Part shown: piece after piece, positions 41,316-54,400 of the stretch
How positions within the stretch are numbered: position 1 is the first letter of the stretch
How the letters are laid out: every line of letters begins with the position of its first letter
Assembly (NCBI RefSeq): GCF_001039355.2
Contig: NW_019774347.1
Location: 190,108-254,107 of the forward strand
Source of the DNA: Lingula anatina
Taxonomy: Eukaryota > Brachiopoda > Lingulata > Lingulida > Lingulidae
DNA length: 64,000 nt
Direction of reading: 5' to 3'
The notes under the pieces: generated by a model
What the model was told of the DNA's origin: nothing
Seen by the model: only the letters and a program-made list of their open reading frames with translations
Database searches by the model: none
Position numbers and translations under genes: made by a program

Positions 41316-41346
41316 CTAACCCTAATACTCCGACTAACCCTAACCT
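41316..41346. repeat. degenerate telomere-like repeats
   Basis: CTAACCCTAA and CTAACCCTAACC lie 9 bases apart directly beside the right end of the palindromic element. They resemble (CCCTAA)n but are only two units each. Confidence 0.5.
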
Positions 41347-42088
41347 GCACTTATCATCTGACACCCTTGACTTCCCTTCCAGCAATTCAAGGAGAAATTT
41401 CAATACAATACAGCGTTGACACGAAAGGTTTCTTTGGGATTTCTGTAAGTCCCATATTCCCCAATTACAAAATTCTTAAAGAAACCTTTCCCCATACATC
41501 TAATCGTCATACGTCCTCAATTTCAATTAGCAAAATTTTCCTTGTAAACCTAAGCTTTCCCTCACTGTAAAGTTGACCTTACAGTGGAATAGTTACGAAA
41601 CGTTTGAGATTCTCAACATTTGGGTCCTTTGGGACCGATTTCGGAAATCGATTTGAATCCAACAGCAATCTTGTTTTCTCGTTTTTTTTCCTTTCATAAT
41701 TGCGGTTTCCAATCTCAATTGTTATTCAAATGTGTCTCTAAGTAAATTCTGCCGCCGACTGCAGATATCATATTAGCAACTGATTGGAGCTGTTTAGCAT
41801 GGCACAGGGGTCAACTGAGAAGGCAAGATGGAAACTGGAGATCACTGCCAACACTTGTAGCAAGATAATTGATTGTGATTTACCATAAATTGAGAACACT
41901 GATACCGAGGGAATAGAAATGGCAAGGTATAGACCACAACGAATGACTTCTGTCCCCTGCTTTAAGCTGTTTAAATTCTCATCAAGCGACAAGGGTTTTT
42001 AATAGTTTTTACTGTAACTCTGTTTCTCGTTTTAACTCTGATTTTTTATTTAATTTGCCTTCTAATATATTGATGAATCATCAAGTTT

Positions 42089-42150
<62 letters not shown>

Positions 42151-44206
42151 CTGCATGAATCATTGTTTATCAATTGTCATTATTTTTATAAATTAAGTTC
42201 AGTTATCTGCCAGTCACCAACATGTATTTCACACTTCATCCTCGACGCTTTGGACATTTTCCCATAGATTAAAATCACCTTTACCTGCTATTATGAAAGA
42301 GTTTTTTTTCATGATTTCTAGATAGGATGGTAAAACAGAATTATTCTTTACTTAGGGACTAAATAACATCAGTCCAACACGACTGATATTATTTAACGTC
42401 TAAGTAGAGAATAATTCTATTAATCATCACTTCGATTCTACCGACATGAAGAAAAAGGTACACAAGAAGCATTATATCTAATTATAGCAAACAACTTCAT
42501 GTCTCCTTGATCTAAGCTAATTTGAATATAACGATATGCAGATAATGTAACAAACCCCAGTGTGATGTTCGATATTTGGCCGATGACGGCCGCATTTATT
42601 GAAAGTCCCAATACTAAAAGAAATGAAGCAGATTAATGATAAACGCTGAATAGTGTTGACAAATGACATTTAACATTAATGTGTGCGCCTGAAACATCTA
42701 CATTTAAAATATAATTTCCAAAGAAATAGTGCACACATTTCAATTTGTGGGGTTGCAAAGAGGCCATTCACAGGATTAGATTTCATAAACCCGTTTTTTA
42801 AAGGTCCAAGTTAAATTGTGACTGGTTCCGCTCATGGCGGTAAAAAAAGAAATATAGAAATCGGAAACGGACGTACATATCGTAATTATCTCACCTATCT
42901 TAGGTAGGACATTCCTTGGTTAATGGGAGGATACTTGCTGAAATTCCCAGGAAAATTAGGAAAATTTCATGCGATGAACATGCCATTAGTTTGCGCTCCG
43001 ACCTTTGTATATTCTCAGTACTTTGTAGCTGACAACAGTTGTGTTCTAGTTCAATCTTCTAGCGAACTAATTATAAGAGTAAAGCGCCTTTTTGGATACG
43101 TCACAGTTGGTCTTCAGATCGTACAGTGGTCACATTTTTATCATAAATTAACCACGCAAGTAAGAAAAATTGAAAAATAATCAAGACAAATAATGTGTGA
43201 ATTTTCTTTCCACATAAATTTCATCGTCTATAGTTAAGTACAGAAAACCCTTCAAGCTATGCAGTCTACTGGCTACGGTTAAAGATGCATATGAAGTAAT
43301 TTTTTTGCCACAAAAGCCAACCGAATGCCAGCATACAGTTTCAAGAAGTATAACTAAGAGAATTACCAAAAGGCATTGTTTAATTTTACACAAAAATGAT
43401 ATTTGAATGTTTTTTTCTGCTAGCATTCTATGCCGTATATCGATGGGGCAGAAAAGTAGGTCACGGAAGTAAGTTAAATATCTGACCAAACATTTAAAGA
43501 AAGGAACAGTCTAAAGCTGTTTATGGTTGAACCAGTGATTTATTCAGTTTATCCCTTGGCATGTTGAATTTATTTGAGTCGTATAAGAAACTGGTAAAAG
43601 TGGTTTATATATGTCACTGGGAATCCACGTTCCACCGATGCTCGGTTCATATGTACATGTACCTTTAAGTGAGAGAACTGCAGAGAGAAAGGGCAGAGGA
43701 AAGATTTAAGGTGTTCTCTTTACTAGTAGTAGGAAGCCAATGCAATCAGGGAACAGTCATTGTCATAGCTCATGAAACTGTTCTATATCTCGGAACAAGA
43801 AAAAATTGCATCGTGGACATTCAATGCATATTCAGGCCCGTGGGAGAGGGGGGGGGGGGTTGTCGGAGGGATCGAAACTGACGGAAATTGGCCGGAAAAA
43901 GTCCACTCGAGTCAAAATTTAATCCAGGTCTTAGGTCATTGCTAAAGTTGTGTCAAATAAGAGGAAAATTACGTGTTTTCAGAAAATGACCCCCCCCCTT
44001 TGAAATTGCTGCCTACAGACCCGAATATTATTTATTTTCAGTTCACTTTTATATAAGCTAGCTTTATATCAATTGAACACACAACCAGCAGATTTTCTGT
44101 ATTAATTTATTCATCTATACGTGCGCTATATACAAAGCTTCAATGCAATGCGATCTGTATTTTGGCACATGTGATCACTATACTGAATAACCCCTATACT
44201 GAGCAA
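41347..44206. other. gene-free DNA with a (TA)n tract
   Basis: (TA)n at 42092-42147. A possible short exon at 41383-41444 is discussed as a finding. G- and C-runs at 43849-43858 and 43990-43998. Nothing else recognised. Confidence 0.5.
42092..42147. repeat. (TA)n microsatellite, 56 bases
   Basis: Perfect alternating TA; self-complementary and likely to be length-variable. Confidence 0.95.
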
Positions 44207-44255
44207 TGACCTTGACAGAGGTCACTGTACTGACCAATGACCTTGACAGAGGTCA
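44207..44255. promoter_or_regulatory. tandem pair of everted nuclear-receptor half-sites
   Basis: TGACCTTGACAGAGGTCA occurs twice, at 44207-44224 and 44238-44255 (period 31). Each is TGACCT-6-AGGTCA, an everted repeat, and also contains TGACCTTGA, the complement of the extended half-site TCAAGGTCA. A further TGACCTTG is near 44317. Confidence 0.35.
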
Positions 44256-47200
44256 CAGTAACGACTGGTCCACAAACTACCAAGGGGTGTTATGTTGTAT
44301 ATAACACTAATGCTTATGACCTTGCAGAAAAAAAAAATCATGTTTTTACACTCTAACAGACAATATACTCAACTCTTTCGACAATTTTCACTGTGAAAAT
44401 ACAGTGGAAGATTATGGGTCATTGGATCTCATGGGATATCAAATTTATACACACAAAAACTCAACAATTACATGCACTTCTTAAAACAAATTTCACTTTG
44501 CTCCGCCATGAGCTAAGACCAAACAAAGACTTCCATTATATTGAATAACACACCTAACAAGAACATTATTACTTTTAAATGTCTTCAAAAATATCTTTTC
44601 AATATCTGAGCCAGGGTAACCAAGATGCCCCTATAACCTAATTAGAAGTATCAAATACCACTTTTAATATAAACAATGCCATGACTTTGTGGATATTTGT
44701 ATGAAGAAGCAGCACTCTGCCATAGTCAGACTGAAGTATTGCTCTCTGGGACCTAAAATACTAAAACAAAATGTGGCTGACTGGTATTCATGTAAGTTAT
44801 CATGGAAAACATAGTAATAATTATCCCCTGCATAGCAGTTAAAAGTGATCCAACAAGGGAAGTTTCAATAGAAATCATCTTTTAAAAAAATCTACTAATA
44901 ATTCACAATTGCTCCCTAATAAAAACTAAGTATATAGATACCTAAGATACACATTAATCATACATTTCACATACTTATGTACATTTTCTGTAAAATAAGT
45001 GACGCGATGGCCACCATCAAAATAGTTTGCATTGAGTTGTTGCTTTTGCTGCCAGCTGGGGGGACCACACTGGTGACACCTGGTGATAAAACTAATGACT
45101 CGCACTTTTATAACTCTCTAATTTAGTCGCGCTGTAACAAATGATAGTATGCATAGCATGGAAAAGGCACGGAGTCATTCTTAGGAACCGTTCACAATGC
45201 ATTTTGTCCACCTGGCTAGTGTGCACTAACTCCATGGGGACTCTCGCTGAATGCAATCAGATTAACAGAGTTACATGTCTACTCTTGTTGCCAAGGTACT
45301 CGTATAATCACCAGCTTTTCTGTAGTCTTCTCAATCCAAGGAGGGGCATGGATGTCAACAAAATTCACTGTGAACAGTACCTTATTGTGCCACTCTTCCC
45401 ACTGACTTTTTTTCTTTTTCAAAGCATTTCTGGACTATTTGATTCATAGCATCAGGAAGATCTTTTTAAAAAAGCACAATTTGTTAATATCACATATGAT
45501 GCAAGGAGAAGGAAATTGCCATTATTCATTTTAAGGACCTATTTGACGCATACAATGTAATTTGTATATATTTCTAAATGGAAAAATGGTTTTAAAAAAA
45601 AGAGACTATCCTGATGCTAAAACATGCACATTTTCAAAAAAAGTTGTAATTATTAAACATGCAAGGCAATTTATACAAGGAGACAATTATTTGATTTTCA
45701 GGAAAATCAACCAAAACAAACAAGATGTAAGTAACAGTACAAGTCATGCTTACAGTACTAACTTAAATAATGGCCTTAAAGAATAATGATTCATCCTGCA
45801 GCTAGATTAACTGTGCATTTATCTTAATTTGATTTTAAATTTGTCACATATCACCAATTTAAAAAAATCTATGCCACCCTGCAGGCAAATTAATGAATAT
45901 GATACAGTTATAGGATTCTTAAAAAATATAAATAATCTGGATATGATAACCATATAATATGTTTCAAAAGACACCAACACATTCATGTACTCTTTTATAT
46001 GCAGTGAAGAGTCACTATGTATAGTGCATACACGAAGTCCACAACCAAATTATAAAATGACCATCAGTTTTCACATTTCTAACTCAACTTTTGGTGCATA
46101 CAGACATGGAGCTGAACCTGGGGAAGAACAGACACAGGTCAGTTCTGCTTCTCCTGCTCCTACCCTTCCAGATACAAAATCTTTCCTAAAGAAGCCGGGG
46201 CACAAAAGGCAACACAGCAGCATGCTTCGGTGCTTCTATTTTGTAGAATACCCTAAATTATAACTTTTACTTTACAAGTAAAATCTTATCAGATTAAGTG
46301 TGGGAATAGGGCTGGAGAAAATGACAGATCAATCCCTTCCCCAACTTTCATGATACTCTGAATTTGCCCTTGTTAAGCCGCCCACAGATGTGAAAGTGAA
46401 TGAATATCTTTAGCAGAGCACCCCTGACATAGAGACACTGTTTATCATTCTCTCAGCATTGTTTTGTATACAGGGACATTCCAGGAAATTGAATTTCTGG
46501 AATTCATTAATCACTAGAGCTTGAATGATTTAGTGTACTTTTAACTATGTCTGGCTAGGGGGCTGTGAGGGCGTGGAAGGGTGACAATTAAAAGGTGGCA
46601 CAGCACAATTATCAGAGATTTTGCTAATTGGTATACTTTCTGTCAAACAGTATTTGACTTTTAACTGACATTTGTGTTTTAAAATGCAGCTTTAAACAAT
46701 GTCTGCATGGCCAGTTTGCTGCAAGCATTCTTAAACAAAAAATCAAGAAGTGCTTCAGTGTTAAAGTATGGCCTCATAAACGGCAACTAGTTCACTAGGA
46801 TTTCTCCATTGGCTGGCTTGAAACTTTCATCAACTTCAGCACCCATGCTCATCCTTAAGCACCTCACCTCCTTTTTCGCCTTTATGTAAACTTGTGGTAA
46901 TTCATTGTTCATTGGTCACGCTGCCAATTTACAACCCACTACCTTCTCCTTCTATTAAATCTTGACTCAGCGGAAATGTGACATCATTCTGAAGCCCACA
47001 ACAACAAAACGTGGGTAGACTCTAGAGGCCACAGTAAAAACTGGGTTTGGAATTTTCACCATCTGACATCATTGCCATTAGCACCCACTGCAACATGTCA
47101 TCACGCATGAAAATGCAATATATATATTTTGTAGTATAATTTCACTGTTCTGTACTTAAAAAAGAGTATCCTATCATACACAGTTATATGATTTCTACTT

Positions 47201-47268
47201 ATACAGGCAGACATGGTCTTTTGCATTGTTTGTTGCTGACTAGTTAAAGCTTGATATGAAATATGAAC

Positions 47269-47341
<73 letters not shown>

Positions 47342-48318
47342 TGAACACTAATATATACTATTATGGCATAAAATGAATATGGCTATTATATCATATTATT
47401 GTATTATAACTTCTCTCTTCTGCACATATCTACAAACATACTGTGAGATCAAGTTTAACATTAATGCTTCTTTCTCAGTATAAAATGTTAACTATATAAC
47501 AAACAAATGATTTTTAAAAAACACTTCACTACAGTTATACTTAATGCCAATACTTCAGTGTGTGAGTGTGTGTCTATTCTATCTAGATAATTAGATAAGC
47601 AATTCAATATACAGCTTCTCATAGATTTACCAAGCACCCTTTTTATCCTAAAAACCTTCAACATTGCACAGGTATATCTGTGCATTCTCCCTCCACTTCA
47701 TGTGATCATAACACACTCTTGGCTGTCACTACACCATTTCATAAATCATCAATGGTTTTGGTTCATTTGGTTTTTCAAAAATGACAGGTGTGCCATAAAT
47801 AATGGCCACATCAAATTCACAACCTCAAGCAGGGCTCCTTCCTGTCAGCATTGTTTGCATCTAACTGAGAACTCGTCTCTGACATTGTTAAATTTAGCAT
47901 TTTCAATTTTGCCACTTGGTGTAAGAAACAGACAACATTATATTATGTTGGTCTTCTTCTCATGGCACATGCATCAAATATATATATACATGCATATGGA
48001 CCACCCAGTCATATGAATATTCATAAAATATCATACTATACAGTGCACCTGTACATCATTAATAAAAACTACCAGGAATATATTAAGGTCCATAAATATT
48101 TGTGCATGTTGTGCTCATATTTTAAAGTTAAGTAGATGACAATCCTAGGCCTGTTATTTCCTTTTGCTCGAAATAACGATAAAATCAAGACAGATGTACT
48201 GGTGTTAACCCAGGTTTCATCCAATCATCAGGAAAATTGGCTGATATGGCTTCAAGGTGATTAAAAACAATCCTCTCTCTCCTAGTCCTTGGATTTCTTT
48301 ATTTAGCAAGGATTCCGT
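44256..48318 (-). other. downstream side of HNF4, possible long 3' UTR
   Basis: No gene recognised. AATAAA on the minus strand occurs at 48298-48303 (about 16 bases after the stop codon) and again at 44106-44111 and near 44030. If the first is not used, the 3' UTR could be about 4.2 kb. A (GA)n tract lies at 47272-47337. Confidence 0.35.
47272..47337. repeat. (GA)n microsatellite, 66 bases
   Basis: Perfect GA run; reads as (TC)n in the HNF4 direction. Confidence 0.95.
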
Positions 48319-48416
48319 CTAAGAGACAGCTGGATGTACACTAGAGGGTGTTGCCATGGGAACTGTCGGGACATGTTGACTTGCTCCCTCCTCAGTTCCA
48401 GCTCCCTGCACCTGTC
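48319..48416 (-). CDS. HNF4: HNF4 coding exon 9 (C terminus), probable
   Basis: Acceptor TTATTACAG. Reads [16 protein letters not shown], then [16 protein letters not shown] and TAG. Composition suits the F domain. It lacks the KQE-type end seen in many HNF4 proteins, so a different last exon or reading frame is possible. Confidence 0.6.
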
Positions 48417-51400
48417 CTGTAATAACAACCTTGAAATTTAGGTCAAGGTTATAAAGGGGGGTCAAGGTCATTTACTAAAGGTAAAGACCAAAGATAAGTT
48501 TGTTAAGATTGCTTTGTGCAATATAAAGTAATATTCTACACAGATTAACTTTTTAAACCCATTGGCTAAAATGTGACTAGCCAATGGCTTACAGCCTACA
48601 TGGGTTTTGAATTACAGAGTTGTTAAAAGCAATCTTTCCCTAAATATATGTCCAAAATTTGCTACTGTATATATTAGTTGTGTTTGAAAGATGCAAAATT
48701 CATTATCAAATTATCAATTTCAACAGAAAAATCAAACCTATGATCTACAAAGCTATACTAGAATATTCAGGTAACAACATGGATCCTGACCTACTCTCCC
48801 TCTTGTAGGAATGTGCCCTGGAAGAGGATGGTGGGAACTTGAAGGACTCAGAGACGGAAGGCATGGTGGGGGAGGTCTGCGGCGTGGAGTGCTCATTATA
48901 ATTAGGCAATGGCGTCTGATCGGCGTACACGCCCAGAACGTCCTGCTGCTGATCGGAGGTAAGCGTGACTGGCATGGAGGTTGTGTTGGGATCTTGGACG
49001 CCCCCCGCGCACCCACCACTCTCACTCATACTGTGCATGTGGTCAGTTGGAATGTGCTCGTTGGGCATTTGGTGCCCATTGGACAAGTGGTCCTGAGACA
49101 GGGGGACCAAAGGAGGGGGGGACATGGAGGTAGGGGTAGCCAGGGTCTGGGCACCCTCGGTTGCACCTAAAATAAAAATGGGTTTGTACTGATGTGGGAC
49201 CACTCAAGCATTTGTTTTTCACTAAATTAATGATTAACTGGTAGGAAATTATTATTTCATATATCTCTCAATTTATGAGGAAATCACTTCGCTTTTTTGT
49301 AATCTCTCAATTTCTGTAGCCTTTACATGAGATTTCTTTTAGATTATGGCTACTACTAGTTAAGAGCAAAAGTGACCAAATAATGACAGCAATTAATCAT
49401 TTAAAAACAATTTTAGAGGCTATTCAGTGCAATCAGGCAATATCACATTAATCACTTCGACCTCATACTCTATTGATTCTACATGTTATTCCTATAATCT
49501 GAAACACCTCAATTTCTCACATCTATCAAATCATCGCCAATCATCGGGGAAGAGGACAGGCACAGTACTAGCGCACTGCAGATGCTCACCTCCTAGCAAC
49601 ATCTCCTGTAACAGGTTGTCAATCTTGGCCATCCCAAACAGTTTGGCAAACTGGATCTGCTCTATCATCTGCCAGGTGATGCTCTGCAGGGGAGGCAGCA
49701 TTAGCAGGATCTCGCCAAATCTGGACAGACATAGAAAACATATGTTGATCAAGGTGTCATGAATGATGCCATCTTAAGTGAAAACACAGATGCGGTGTAT
49801 TAATATTCAAGCCTTGAATGTTTAATATCAGCATATTACTTAGATGACAGATATCAGTAATGGAGAAATCTTTTATCAGTGAAAATCCAGTGCAATATGT
49901 CAGAAACCATAGCAATTTATAAAATCCAGAGACCTCCTATGCTCACAGCAGAAAGTTATATAATCAACTTCGCTTTTTCCAAGAAATTAGTTGATAGACA
50001 TGATGCTGATTATTTGTATAGATTAGGGTAAGAAAATGTGTGTTAGGTCAGGAAAATCAACCCACACTTAACCCACGGCTGTGCAGCATTTCAACTGACA
50101 AAACTGACTAATAATTTTTTCCTCCACCTGAACTTATTAATTAATAAATCAGATTTTTTGTTCTCTGCTTGTAACAGCTCAAACCTTAATGACTTAAAGC
50201 AAAGTAACAAAAGAGAGACCACAGATAACATGGCATATCAGGGCAGCCCTTAAAAATATTGCTATCTATAACATAGTATAATAGTTTAGTTTATTACATA
50301 GTTTAATAATGCTATCTATTACATAGTATAATAGTTTAGTTTATTACATAGTATAATTATGCCATCTATTACATAGTTTAATAATGCTATCTATTACATA
50401 GTATAATAGTTTAGTTTATTACATAGTATAATTATGCCATCTATTACATAGTATAATTATGCTATCTATTACATTGTATAAGAACTCCTTGCAGACTTAC
50501 ACCCCATTTCCATAGATTTTTAGATCGATCTATCCCTGTGGGGAGTCTCACTAGATTACTGTCAGCTTGGCCAGCTTAAGCGTCTGTCCCGCCTACTAAA
50601 AGCTGTAAGGGGGTAATTAACTATGGTGTCCGCTCGGCTGACTGCAATTTAGCGTGAACCCCCAGGGAGTTAGGTCGATCTAAACCTTAATCTCTAGATC
50701 GATCTAAATCTCTAGGAAAGCACCCATAAACCAGCCTTGGTAAATATTCATGTCTTCTTACCTTCCTCTGGAGTCGTACTGCCTGTCATTGATATAGTCT
50801 TCCAGGTTGATGTGTGCTTGGTATCTCATGGATTTGATCTTGGCGGAGTCGCTCAACCCTTTGGCATCTGGTGAATAACGGTAAATCTATACATATCTAT
50901 TATGCATGTAGTAAATACTGATAGACTAGAATGCATTAGGTGTGATTTACAGCACACTCCTGGCAGCTGTGTCTGATTGCGTTAGATGAGAAAAGAGTGA
51001 GTGGATAAAAGGTGCCATAAAAAAGTATATATATATCAAAGGCAAATTGAATCAAAAATCAAATATAAAACAAACCTTTAATTCAATCAGATTAAGTCAC
51101 AAATCAAAAAGAAACAATTATCAATATCATACTCTATAATCAAATAGAGCACACTAAACTTCAAATTTCATAACTTAGTCAAAACAACTGAAAGGATTAG
51201 ATTTATTTTTTAAAAAAACATTACGAAGTGTGAAATTATTAATAAGAAGACATAAAAATAGAGTCATACTTAAGAAGGGGTATCAACCCTGAAAGCTCTA
51301 CCACTAATAATGTGTTACAGCTGAGTTAAAGTAGGGAGTAAATGAGAGCAGAAGTTTGCAAGGAAAGTGGCAAAAGTTCACTCAAGAGTAGTTAGACAAA

Positions 51401-54400
51401 CACACAGGAACCAAAGGTCTGTGCAGATTTTATGTGACTTCAAAAAATTTATGTTAGAGAATCTGGAAAAGTGGTGGTGCACCATAGAAAGTGTTGTTGA
51501 TGAAAATAGGGTGGTTAAATACTGTAAGACCCTGCGTCAAAATGGACCTTGATGGTGTTTTTGACGTTCCTTCACAACTGCTAGAGAAATCCCATCACCC
51601 TATTCATTATCATGTTAATAGTAAGAATGTCTCAGTAAAATCCCATTTTTATGCATTTCTCACAAGAGCATGATGTAAATTTTTCTTAAAAGATATTTTT
51701 CCATTGAACAACCATTAGGTGAGCAAATGGACAACGCAATGCAGAAATTTTTCATTGTTTTCCATTCTTCAAATCAGGATTTTTTAAAAACAGGCAAATT
51801 ATGATCATATCTTTAACTATCTTGTCCACAACTCGCCTCATTCCCCTCTATTATAATTCAATTCTGATCTTAAATAATTGCACCATTATCAATCACATTC
51901 ATTTTCTGCTTTTGTTAAATCATTTCAGCACCACCACCACTGAACAAATAAGCTGCCTCACAAATAATATAAATTCAGAAAAAAAAAAAGTAAAAACCAA
52001 GCCTCTGCTCCCATGCGCCCCCTGTTGGATTAAATCAAAACTAATGAGCTAACCTGTATCCCCCAAATGTTGGAACTTCATACCTGGGTCAAAAAACACT
52101 ATGGCCTTCAGGCAGGCGAACTCTGAATCATCAATTTGCACCTCTCGTAGGGGGACGACAAGCTCATCCAGAATTCTCCCCGATATGCGGCTGACCTCGA
52201 GGTCTGAACTATGGCGTGGGATGATGTAGTCGTTGCCTAGCAACAGGACATCTTTGAGTGATATGGACCGTCTGGCTACACCAAGGATTAGGTGCTCTCC
52301 GGCATGTGCTCGGAGCAAGGAGACCTGTGAATATGACAGAGAGTAATGAACTGCTCAGTCCTTTATTATATATTTGTATTGTATATAATGCTTTGTTGGC
52401 TATTACATGTAAAAGGACTATTGCATATTATTATCATAAAACAAGCTACTGGCCATTTGTAACTGTGTAATTTTTCTTTTTTTTTTTTTTTTTGCTGAAA
52501 TTATTACAATACACTGACAGTTAACTATCTTCAGAAAAAAACAAGACGAGGCACACCGCAAATCTGGAGCACTTTTGGTACGCATTCCGGCTTCCACCTT
52601 CAAAACTTTATAATGGTTATATCTGACCAACCACCCATTTTGTCCTACCTGGTCATCTAGAGGCAGTTCACAGAAGCTTGGAATGTATTTGGCCCATTCA
52701 ACCAGCACCAGCAGTTGTTGTTTCATGGATTCCACCACATCGTTGATGGAGGCAAGCTTCTTTTGGGATATGTCCACATTACCCAGAGGGGAAGATATCT
52801 GGTGGGGGAAAGTTATCAGTAAAAAGTCAAATATCAGCTAAAATACACATGGAAATGCACCATGTTACCTCAAAATTGGCCATTCACAGGCTCATATCTA
52901 TTTTTTTATTAATTTAGCAAAATCCATGTTTAATATTTCAAACTAACTTTCTGATAATACTGCACATTTTCTACAATTTTCAGATCAGGAAGATTTTTTT
53001 TTTTAATGATAAACATGTTGTTCTGAAAATAAAAACAGTTTTCTTTAACTTGAGCGTCTGAGTAATATCAGTAACATGACAATAGTGACATTAAGTAGTA
53101 GTCAGTAACACACCTGTCTGGATAGAATTTCAGCATTGAGCAACGTGCTGACGGATAAAGCACCATTTTGAGCAACCTCGTCGTAACTGGTCCGCCGGAC
53201 ACTGATCCTGTCACGCTCATTTTGAACAGCTGAAATAAAAGAGAGATCGCACATAAGTCTCCTGCGTGGGTATTCTTGCATGCAAACTACATGTATGCAA
53301 GTGCACTGGGAAATATATACTAATTTAGTACCCAGAGTTTCCTATCAATGACATACCAGCTTTTTCATTTTCAAATAAGTTAACCATATCTATCAGGTAC
53401 TTATCCAATAAGCAGGCATTTATGGAGATTTTAAAATTAACACTGTGCCTGAAATTCAAGTTAGAATATATTGCACTATTCTGAATAAAGATCCTTCTTA
53501 GATATTTAAATATCCGGTATAGTATGCTGACACTTTATATATATGGTGCAATATGAGATGTTTGAATAAGATATAATTGAAAATTTTTATCTGCCTTGGA
53601 CAATTACATCCAAAGTTTATTAATCTGGCAGTCTGATAAAAGTATTTCTGACAAAATTTTGAATTTTATCCCCCCAAGCCATGAGACTTCATGTGCAATC
53701 TCAGATTTTGATGGTTTTCATATAACTTTAAAAGGTTAAAAAGGAGCATGGTATTTGAGGCATATCATATTTATAGTGAGTCACAAAATTCAATATAATT
53801 TGTTACCATCTCTCCCTATTTATTTGAGATGTCATGAGATACAAGTTCACTAAAACATGTGACGAGTGACAATTATTGCGCCACACAAACGGAGATTCTC
53901 CAATTCCACAGGCCTAGTGGCTTCATTGTGACAGCTGATAATGCATACTTCTTCAACTGGGCCAAGAAAGTGGCAAGAAAACAAGCATGAAAAGGACATG
54001 ATTCATCCACATGTGCCCACAGCTTTCTCTCTGTGTCAGCTGATTGTGAAGTAGGTCAATAAATGGATCAACAAATAAAAATGTGTGTCTGAAAATCACC
54101 CAAGTAAATAACCCGTCTTATAAGGAGGTGGTAGACAATAAAACAATTATCTGACACCTGGTGGGTTTTAAAATGGCATATAAGCTAGGATACTGGACAC
54201 AACCTCTTTTAAGCAACCTCTTTTGGTTATCTGAACTGTCAAAACAAGTGAAGATCATATTACTAGTACATGCTATCAAGGACAAACTCACAGATTCTGT
54301 TATTGGACAAACTGCCATGTCATTTCTGATAGAAGTGCCAAGTTCACAGACCCCCCCCCCCCCCAAACTCCTGACCCCCTCCTCTTCCCTGGAGATCTTA

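Noticed and set aside
48811-49170. 119-codon plus-strand frame
   Set aside because: Antisense shadow of the HNF4 F-domain exon.
50261-50480. CRISPR-like array
   Set aside because: The 25-bp units are contiguous with no unique spacers: an ordinary minisatellite in an animal intron.
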